NCBI GenBank assembly: GCA_002450755.1
Contig: DKAI01000104.1
Span: 1-28,596, forward strand
Direction of reading: 5' to 3'
Length of the DNA stretch: 28,596 nucleotides
Source: Deltaproteobacteria bacterium UBA6930
GTDB lineage: Bacteria > Myxococcota_A > UBA9160 > UBA6930
Part shown: positions 23,186-28,596 of the stretch, one piece after another
How positions within the stretch are numbered: position 1 is the stretch's first letter
How the letters are laid out: every line of letters starts with the position of its first letter
Notes under the pieces: model-generated
Told to the model about the DNA's origin: nothing
Seen by the model: the letters and a program-made list of their open reading frames with translations, nothing else
Database searches by the model: none
Made by a program: the position numbers and the translations under genes

Positions 23186-23530
23186 ATGAGTAAAGATCAC
23201 ATTCTATGCGATCTCGAAGATATTTCTGAGGGTTCAGCTAAAAGTTTCTTAATCGAAATCGATGGGTCTAAAAAAGAAGTTCTCATCGTGAGAAAAGCCG
23301 ACCAAGTTTTCGGGTATTTAAATTGGTGCCCTCATAGGGGCACTCCACTAGACTGGCTAAAAGACAATTTTCTGGATCGCGACGGTCATCTTATCGTCTG
23401 CGCTACTCACGGTGCATACTTTCAGATCGAAGACGGTAAATGTGTTGCTGGACCTTGTGCAGGAGATCGCCTTCGACCATATCCGGTAGAAGTGACAAAT
23501 GGGGTAATTCGTTCGATTTCTCGCTTCTAG
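23186..23530 (+). CDS. Rieske [2Fe-2S] ferredoxin-like protein
   Basis: A 114-residue stand-alone Rieske domain. Ligands are Cys48/His50 in WCPHRGTPLDW and Cys72/His75 in CATHGAYFQ, with 21 residues between the pairs, followed by GPCAGDRLRPYPVEV. The spacing and the RGTPLD loop differ from the Rieske protein at 9263, so they are not recent copies. It is the last gene of the P450-led series, 79 bases after the DUF35 gene. It may carry electrons to an oxygenase or to the P450; the second would be unusual because P450s normally use ferredoxins with all-cysteine clusters. Confidence 0.9.
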   Translation: MSKDHILCDLEDISEGSAKSFLIEIDGSKKEVLIVRKADQVFGYLNWCPHRGTPLDWLKDNFLDRDGHLIVCATHGAYFQIEDGKCVAGPCAGDRLRPYPVEVTNGVIRSISRF

Positions 23531-23663
23531 AATCTTCTCCAGAGCTCTCTTGGCTCGATCTGACGTTTGACCATCTCATTGTTATTGTTTGTCCAGATCG
23601 TTGGTTTTTTCAAAAAGGGAGAAAACGTATTGTTCGTCTTAGTAGTAAGGTGTTCTGGATTTA

Positions 23664-25094
23664 ATGGAAGAAACATTGGCAACTAATATTCTTCGTAAAA
23701 CAAAATTGATTGCCACGATTGGTCCTGCCTGTGAAGATCCAACAACTCTACGGGAGCTATTCCTTAACGGAGTGAATGTAGCTCGATTAAACCTTTCGCA
23801 TGGTTCACAAGATGACCATGTTGCTTTAGTGAAGAGAATAAGAAAAGTCGCCGGAGATAACGATTTTAATGTAGCCATTATGGCAGATACTAAGGGTATC
23901 GAGATCCGAACAGGCATGGTAGCTGGTGGAGCTGTGGTGCTTTCTCAAGGGTCTGAATTTGTTTTAACAGAGACGGCAGTAGCAGGAAATGAGTCAGAGG
24001 TCTCCGTGGTTCATCCTGGTTTGTCCAAAAGACTTTCATTGGGTGATGAAGTTCTCTTGGATGATGGAAAGATTGCTCTTCGGGTAGACCGTCTCGCAGC
24101 GGGTCAAGTGCATTGTATTGTTGAGTGCGGCGGCACTTTAAGAAATAGAAAATCTGTCAGTTTTCCCGGTATTGATCTAGTTAGAAGTGCTTTCGGCCCA
24201 GATGTCGAGGGTGATCTCGATTTTGCAATTGATAATAAGGTTGAGTATATAGCTGCATCATTCGTTCAATCGAAGGTAGATGTAGAAAAGATTCGAGGCT
24301 ATCTAATGAATCGGAATGCGGATATTCCAATCATTGCCAAAATCGAAAATCGGGGTGCAGTCAATGCCTTAGAAGGAATTATTAAGGCAGCTGATGGGGC
24401 AATGGTAGCGCGTGGTGATTTAGGAGTTGAGCTTCCAGTTCAAGAAGTACCAGAGTTACAAAAGCGAATTATTAGAGTCACCGTCTCTAATGGAAAACCG
24501 GTAGTGACAGCAACCCAAATGCTTGACTCTATGGAACGTAATCCTCGACCTACGCGTGCGGAAGCAAGCGATGTTGCGAATGCCATTTTTGATGGCACTT
24601 CCGCGGTTATGCTTTCAGGTGAAACTGCTGCAGGAAGCTATCCAATCGATGCTGTCAAGATGATTGATGCGATTGCGCGACGAGCCGAATTGGCAATTGA
24701 TGAATTTGGGACCCTGCAAAATATTGAGGTAAACCCTGCAAACGTTGTTACGGATTCCGTTGCCCAGGCAGCTCATACGATGAGCAATCATTTAGGGGCA
24801 GCAGCTATTATTGCCGTAACAGAAACTGGCTTCACAGCGCGAATGATCTCGAAGTATCGCCCACGTTGTCCCATACTGGCGGTGACTGGCTCCGATTCAG
24901 TGGTACGCAAACTAGCAATGAACTGGGGCGTTTATGCGGTCAAGGCGGACGGCACCGATGAGGAGCGGGTACAGATTGCTCTTCAACACGCTCTCAAGAT
25001 GAATCTTGTTGCTCCCGAAGATATTGTTGTGGCAACAGGCGGGATTTCTCATCGATCTGGCGCAACGAATATGATTCGAGTGGTAACAGTCTAG
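23664..25094 (+). CDS. pyk: Pyruvate kinase
   Basis: A 476-residue pyruvate kinase of normal length, making ATP and pyruvate from ADP and phosphoenolpyruvate in the cytoplasm. Motifs include KLIATIGPA, NVARLNLSHGS, IIAKIENRGAVNALEGII with the catalytic Lys, DGAMVARGDLGVELP, and TRAEASDVANAIFDGTSAVM followed by LSGETAAGSYP. The C-terminal allosteric domain ends SGATNMIRVVTV. In the usual DTKGPEIRTG loop Pro is replaced by Ile79 (ADTKGIEIRTG); Glu80, linked with K+ dependence, is kept. It lies alone on the plus strand, 133 bases after the Rieske gene, and is the only central-metabolism gene in the window. The reason for its location is unknown. Confidence 0.97.
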   Translation: MEETLATNILRKTKLIATIGPACEDPTTLRELFLNGVNVARLNLSHGSQDDHVALVKRIRKVAGDNDFNVAIMADTKGIEIRTGMVAGGAVVLSQGSEFVLTETAVAGNESEVSVVHPGLSKRLSLGDEVLLDDGKIALRVDRLAAGQVHCIVECGGTLRNRKSVSFPGIDLVRSAFGPDVEGDLDFAIDNKVEYIAASFVQSKVDVEKIRGYLMNRNADIPIIAKIENRGAVNALEGIIKAADGAMVARGDLGVELPVQEVPELQKRIIRVTVSNGKPVVTATQMLDSMERNPRPTRAEASDVANAIFDGTSAVMLSGETAAGSYPIDAVKMIDAIARRAELAIDEFGTLQNIEVNPANVVTDSVAQAAHTMSNHLGAAAIIAVTETGFTARMISKYRPRCPILAVTGSDSVVRKLAMNWGVYAVKADGTDEERVQIALQHALKMNLVAPEDIVVATGGISHRSGATNMIRVVTV

Positions 25095-25115
25095 AGAACT
25101 TTTACCACTGAGAAT

Positions 25116-25916
25116 TTAAGGCTTAGTAGAGGGGAATACGGGAGCCCTCTTTTCTTGAATAGCCCTGGATCCTTCTATGACATCGTCTCCGAAAAAATTA
25201 AGCATTTCAAACGCCAAGGATGACTCGAAGATTGGAATCGCCTGTCGAATCCAGTGATTTAAAGAACGCTTAGTCCAACGGATAGCCATTTGGGGTCCCA
25301 TCGCGAGCTGCGCTGCTACCCTTAAAGCCTCATCCATTAATTGGTCCGCAGGGACTGCCTTGCTTACAAGACCAATACGCTCAGCTTCTTTTCCATCAAT
25401 AAAATCTGCTGTCATGAGATAGTATTTGGCTTTTGCCATCCCGCATAATATAGGCCACACAATCGCAGCATGATCACCGGCGCCGACACCGAGCCTTATG
25501 TGGCCATCGGTGAATCGGGCATCTTCGGCAATCACACTAATGTCCGCCATCATGGCGACCGCAAGGCCAGCGCCGACGGCAACACCATTGATTGCGGAAA
25601 TTATAGGTTTTTCGCAGTTAACAATGTTGTAAACGATGTCCGCTGCCTCTTTCATTACACTCGAGATCTCGGTGAAATTGTGTGCTTGTTTATCAATCAT
25701 ATCCAAATCGCCACCAGCCGAAAATGCTCTTCCCTCTCCGGTCACTACAGCTACCCTGGTTTCGGGGTCTCGATCCACATCCTTCCAGATTTCTGCTAGT
25801 TGACCGTGCAAAGCGCGATTTGTCGCATTGAGCTTTTCGGGTCGATTTATGGTTATAAGAAGTACGCCATCGCTAGGACGTTCGAATTTTAAAAAGTTAT
25901 AAGAGTCGTAATCCAT
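25116..25916 (-). CDS. Enoyl-CoA hydratase/isomerase
   Basis: A 266-residue crotonase-fold protein. The oxyanion-hole segments are GEGRAFSAGGDLDMI near residue 60 and INGVAVGAGLAVAMMADISV near residue 109, followed by HIRLGVGAGDHAAIVWP, an Asp form of the catalytic loop. It is not a close copy of the gene at 20719: the third loop and the C-terminal half differ. AAAGG precedes the ATG. The gene is convergent with pyruvate kinase (21-base gap) and divergent from the DUF6285 gene, so a shared 175-base control region is possible. Probable role: hydration or isomerisation of an acyl-CoA in beta-oxidation. Confidence 0.93.
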   Translation of the reverse strand: MDYDSYNFLKFERPSDGVLLITINRPEKLNATNRALHGQLAEIWKDVDRDPETRVAVVTGEGRAFSAGGDLDMIDKQAHNFTEISSVMKEAADIVYNIVNCEKPIISAINGVAVGAGLAVAMMADISVIAEDARFTDGHIRLGVGAGDHAAIVWPILCGMAKAKYYLMTADFIDGKEAERIGLVSKAVPADQLMDEALRVAAQLAMGPQMAIRWTKRSLNHWIRQAIPIFESSLAFEMLNFFGDDVIEGSRAIQEKRAPVFPSTKP

Positions 25917-26091
25917 GTAAAACCTTTCTATTTCTTAGGACAGAGCATTTTATATTCTCCGTCTATTGATTAACTGCTAGAGCCGACTTCAAGAGTTCTT
26001 CGATATTGAATCATAATTGTATAAAGAATGAAGCTCTAGAGTTGTCCTTCTCGATACTTGCGGGTCTCTTCATGATACATTTAGAGTAATC

Positions 26092-26475
26092 ATGCAAGAC
26101 AGACCTACGTCAATCGAACTACTGGAGACAATAGCTTGGTTTTTAGAAACTGAGGTCCTAGATGAGCTAGAGGGCTCGAAGCGGCATCAGACGCGTGTCG
26201 CCATTAATCTATGCCATATTCTGATGCGTGAGTTCGATTTGGCGCAATCAGGCGATATTCAAGAATCTGAACGATTGGGGAATTTGCTGGATATCTCTTC
26301 CGAGGAAGGATCCGAGCACTTGAATCAAATCTTGTGCGATCGCTTGAGACAGTCATGTGATGTGGATTTCGAAAAACGCGCTTTGGTAACACTCTTAGAA
26401 AATGTGAAGTCTAAGCTCGCGATAGTAAAACCGGGACATGATGACTACAACTTTAAATCCGAGTTGGATCGATGA
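26092..26475 (+). CDS. DUF6285 protein (LvaB-like partner of an acyl-CoA phosphotransferase)
   Basis: A 127-residue mostly helical protein that opens MQDRPTSIELLETIAWFLETE, the standard start of DUF6285, followed by LEGSKRHQTRVAINLCHILMREFDL and a C-terminal KRALVTLLENVKSKLAI helix. Proteins of this kind sit next to aminoglycoside-phosphotransferase-like kinases and acyl-CoA dehydrogenases; in Pseudomonas levulinate catabolism a comparable small protein, LvaB, supports the kinase LvaA. I assign that parallel from size and position, not from a checked alignment. The stop overlaps the next ATG by four bases, giving tight coupling. Confidence 0.85.
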   Translation: MQDRPTSIELLETIAWFLETEVLDELEGSKRHQTRVAINLCHILMREFDLAQSGDIQESERLGNLLDISSEEGSEHLNQILCDRLRQSCDVDFEKRALVTLLENVKSKLAIVKPGHDDYNFKSELDR

Positions 26476-27485
26476 AAGATCTATCGGTTGGTTTGAGCAA
26501 ATTCTTATCAGAGATTTGGGAAACCGACGTTTCGATTCGGAATCTTGATCGCGCCTCGGCCGGAGCGCGGCGCCACAACCTTCTTTTTAATGCAGTAACA
26601 GAGATTGATGATATTCCCTTAGTAGCAACGATTATGCCTACCCCCGACATCGAAGATTTGCCGATGGATGTGGAAGCCAGTGTACTCGAATTTGCTCGGC
26701 AAGCTGGAGTTCCAGCTCCCCGACTGGTCGGAGTCACCACAAATCCAAAATATGTAGGTGGATCGATGTTTGTCACACATCGGGTGTTTGGAGAGTCAAT
26801 TCCGCGGAAAATCCTTCGTCTTTCCGAATCCCAAACGGGTCTGGGGGATCGGATTGTAAGACAATGTGGCGAGGCGCTGGCCCATTTACATAAGTTTCCC
26901 ATATCAAGGATTGACTCCAGAATCGAAAGGCCAAAACTCGATGATCCTGCCCAGCAGGCGGTCGATGATTTGTTGGAAGATCATTCGTTACTGCCCCAGC
27001 CTTCTCCAACAATAACGATGGCGTTGTCATGGTTGTCACGCAATAAACCCGAGAGCCCTGAGGCACTATCACTAGTCCATGGGGATTTAAGAAACGGAAA
27101 TATTGCCGTAGACGACACAGGTCTAGTGGCAATTTATGACTGGGAGATAGCACATCTTGGAGATCCAATGGAGGATCTTGCCTGGCTCTGTGTTCGAGCA
27201 TGGAGGTTCCGTCAAGATGACAAGGAAGTAGGAGGTCTTGCAGATCGAGACACCCTCTTTGAGGGTTATCATTCGGCGGGCGGTAATATTGATCCTATTC
27301 GATTCCGTTGGTGGAGACTTCTTCGCACTGTCTGGTGGGGAATAGGTCTAGCGAAACAGGCAGCAGAGCATTTAGATGGATCTTTCAGATCTATCATAAT
27401 GGCTGCTAGTGGAAGACGTGTTGCAGAGTTGGAATATGACATTTTAATGCTCTTAAGTGGGGAATATTCAACTGTCGAATTCTAG
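26472..27485 (+). CDS. Aminoglycoside-phosphotransferase-fold kinase (LvaA/ACAD10-11 kinase-like)
   Basis: A 337-residue APH-family kinase. The catalytic loop is LVHGDLRNGN with Asp205 and Asn210, and the metal-binding loop is IYDWEIAHLGDPMEDLAWL with Asp223. In the N-lobe the usual basic residue of strand 3 (as in LVLR) reads VATIMP, so nucleotide anchoring may differ. Kinases of this group attached to or beside acyl-CoA dehydrogenases phosphorylate 4-hydroxyacyl-CoAs, letting a dehydrogenase remove phosphate and continue beta-oxidation. The DUF6285 gene overlaps upstream; the matching acyl-CoA dehydrogenase is not in the window. It is not likely an antibiotic-resistance gene. Confidence 0.88.
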   Translation: MKDLSVGLSKFLSEIWETDVSIRNLDRASAGARRHNLLFNAVTEIDDIPLVATIMPTPDIEDLPMDVEASVLEFARQAGVPAPRLVGVTTNPKYVGGSMFVTHRVFGESIPRKILRLSESQTGLGDRIVRQCGEALAHLHKFPISRIDSRIERPKLDDPAQQAVDDLLEDHSLLPQPSPTITMALSWLSRNKPESPEALSLVHGDLRNGNIAVDDTGLVAIYDWEIAHLGDPMEDLAWLCVRAWRFRQDDKEVGGLADRDTLFEGYHSAGGNIDPIRFRWWRLLRTVWWGIGLAKQAAEHLDGSFRSIIMAASGRRVAELEYDILMLLSGEYSTVEF

Positions 27486-27512
27486 AAAGATTTCTTGAAA
27501 GGAGTGTTGAGT

Positions 27513-27806
27513 TTGCGATTTAGAACGATATCTTTTTTGGCCGCATGTATTTTCGTGTTTTTTTTCTTGGGTTGTCAGACTCCTTCTCCGGCACCACAAA
27601 TAAGTGTAAGTACTCCTCCTTGTGATTGCTCTTGTAGCTTTGAGGCGAGTGCTCCACAAATTGGAAAAGGCTGTCATGTGCAGGGAGACGTCTTGATTTG
27701 CCCTCTCGTCCGAAGAACTCTTGACATAGAACCAGCTTATCCAAGTGAAGACCCAAGATGTACAACGCAGTCAGATGGGTCGCTAGTTTGTTCCATAGTA
27801 GAGTGA
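27513..27806 (+). CDS. Small cysteine-rich lipoprotein
   Basis: A 97-residue protein I do not recognise. Start chosen is TTG 27513, eight bases after AAGGAG; earlier in-frame starts at 27495, 27504 and 27507 overlap or crowd that site. A signal peptide (MRFRTISFLAACIFVFFFLG) leads to Cys21 in FLGC, an acceptable lipobox. The mature part has seven more Cys: CDCSC at 37-41, then two copies of a C-x2-Q-x-D...L-[IV]-C-x-[LI]-V block (residues 54-66 and 83-96). Paired Cys suggests two small disulfide loops in the periplasm or on the outer surface. It lies 27 bases after the kinase gene. Confidence 0.68.
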   Translation: MRFRTISFLAACIFVFFFLGCQTPSPAPQISVSTPPCDCSCSFEASAPQIGKGCHVQGDVLICPLVRRTLDIEPAYPSEDPRCTTQSDGSLVCSIVE

Positions 27807-27821
27807 GGGCATGTTTTAAAC

Positions 27822-28596
27822 TTAGGATTCAAAAGATAAAGAAAATTCAGATCCCGCAATATTGGTTTTATTCGCTTCTAGTCCAACGAGATTCGAGCTG
27901 TAACTTGCTGTAAAATGAAACTTTTTACCACCACCTGAAATATTTTTTACTTTTGATACCAGTGTCCGGCGTAAAATTCCGATGGTTACGGTCCCCATAG
28001 TAAATCTTGCATTGAACTCTACTGCGGGCCTTAAAAGAACATGACCGTTGGGGCCTCGATAGGTAAAGGAATCAATCCCACAAGGGCCGTGGTAGCCTTG
28101 TGCAATAGCCCTCTCAAAAATTTTTATCCCCACTTCTTTGATTTCAGGAATAAATTTATCTTGCACCGATACGTGACCATTTTCATCGATGACACCTGAA
28201 TGGCCTTGGAATTTTCCGGTTCTGTCGACGTGTTGCTTGAGAATTCCAAGAATTTCAATTTTTCCGCTTGGGTCTATGTATGCTTGGAGAGAGTAGTCGT
28301 GGACTCTCTCCAGCTCCGGTTCGATAATCACACCACTATTTGAGTTGAGGATGACCTTAGATAAGTCGTTAGTGGATATCTTACATGGATGAAAGACTAA
28401 GTGTTTACGACCGGTACTTCCGAATCGTGGTTTCATGCGTAAGAATCCGCCTTGCCAGGTGGGCAGGGAATCAGCACATTTTTTAAAACATTCGTGCAGT
28501 TGTCCGAAGTTCTCCTGTCTAGGTTCAAGTATCTGAGTAAAGGCACTAAGGTATCGCGGTTCCGAGAATCTCCTATCGGAAGTCCCATGCAAGAAT
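27822..28596 (-). CDS. ATP-grasp-like protein, C-terminal part (5' end outside window)
   Basis: The minus-strand frame is open to the window edge, so the visible ~258 residues are the C-terminal part of a larger protein; the TTG at 28592 is not a credible start. Features suggest an ATP-grasp fold: GGFLRMKPRFGSTGR early (the ATP-binding loop type), GVIIEPELERVHDYSLQAYI, and GYHGPCGIDSFTYR followed by VLLRPAVEFNARFTMGT, which is the metal/nucleotide-binding strand pair seen in ATP-grasp ligases. Ligases of this fold join a carboxylate to an amine via acyl phosphate. Substrate unknown, and the assignment rests on motifs only. It is convergent with the small lipoprotein gene. Confidence 0.7.
   Translation of the reverse strand, partial: FLHGTSDRRFSEPRYLSAFTQILEPRQENFGQLHECFKKCADSLPTWQGGFLRMKPRFGSTGRKHLVFHPCKISTNDLSKVILNSNSGVIIEPELERVHDYSLQAYIDPSGKIEILGILKQHVDRTGKFQGHSGVIDENGHVSVQDKFIPEIKEVGIKIFERAIAQGYHGPCGIDSFTYRGPNGHVLLRPAVEFNARFTMGTVTIGILRRTLVSKVKNISGGGKKFHFTASYSSNLVGLEANKTNIAGSEFSLSFES

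Noticed and set aside
25970..26040. CTAGAGC / GCTCTAG inverted pair between the hydratase and DUF6285 genes
   Set aside because: The arms are seven bases and about 50 bases apart, too distant and short to call a structure or operator.
26453..26902. 149-codon minus-strand open frame
   Set aside because: It is antisense to the kinase gene, which has the HGD and DWE motifs; no domain seen.
26472..27485. Antibiotic-resistance aminoglycoside phosphotransferase
   Set aside because: The fold is right, but the overlapping DUF6285 gene and the family motifs place it with acyl-CoA-linked kinases.
1..28596. tRNA, rRNA, CRISPR array, transposase or phage genes
   Set aside because: I looked for them and saw no supporting sequence; gaps between genes are short and no direct-repeat arrays appear.

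Overview
The window looks like a stretch of chromosome from a Gram-negative, aerobic, heterotrophic bacterium of moderate GC, probably an uncultured lineage with a catabolism-rich genome. The Gram-negative inference rests on two lipoproteins, a periplasmic-type PQQ dehydrogenase with a signal peptide, and periplasm-type accessory proteins. Gene content resembles that reported for Binatia-like or other deltaproteobacterial and alphaproteobacterial metagenome genomes, but the sequence alone does not fix the taxon. I see no rRNA, tRNA, CRISPR array, insertion sequence or phage gene, and no gap between genes longer than about 210 bases.

Layout. (1) 1-2932: the molybdenum-binding subunit of a xanthine dehydrogenase/CoxL-type hydroxylase (minus strand, C-terminus outside the window) is divergent from an isochorismatase-fold amidohydrolase of the N-carbamoylsarcosine/maleamate amidase type. 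(2) 2957-12913: a mixed-strand accessory catabolic region. It holds VOC and DUF1330 proteins, three luciferase-like flavin monooxygenases, a polysaccharide-deacetylase-fold hydrolase, a WrbA-like flavodoxin, an SDR, a Rieske ferredoxin next to an NTF2-like protein, a methyltransferase and a gamma-carbonic-anhydrase-like protein. (3) 12984-16782: a PQQ module. A 40-codon PqqA-like precursor, an unusually short substrate-binding-like protein and a seven-blade lipoprotein propeller run on the plus strand, converging on a PQQ-dependent dehydrogenase. (4) 16947-23530: a tightly packed plus-strand series of nine genes: P450, thioesterase, amidohydrolase, CinA-C, NTF2-like, enoyl-CoA hydratase, cysteine-less thiolase, DUF35 partner, Rieske ferredoxin. 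It looks like a route for hydroxylating an aliphatic or alicyclic substrate and removing a side chain as CoA esters. (5) 23664-27485: pyruvate kinase, a second enoyl-CoA hydratase, and a DUF6285/phosphotransferase pair resembling the 4-hydroxyacyl-CoA kinase system. (6) 27513-28596: a small cysteine-rich lipoprotein and the 3' part of an ATP-grasp-like gene.

How they may fit together (inference): oxygenases (Mo hydroxylase, LLM enzymes, P450) activate a substrate, a periplasmic PQQ enzyme and an SDR oxidise alcohols, hydrolases open rings or amides, and the CoA-ester enzymes shorten the chain, feeding central metabolism at the pyruvate level. The most striking item is the stand-alone PqqA-like precursor next to PQQ-dehydrogenase accessory genes with no pqqBCDE in the window.
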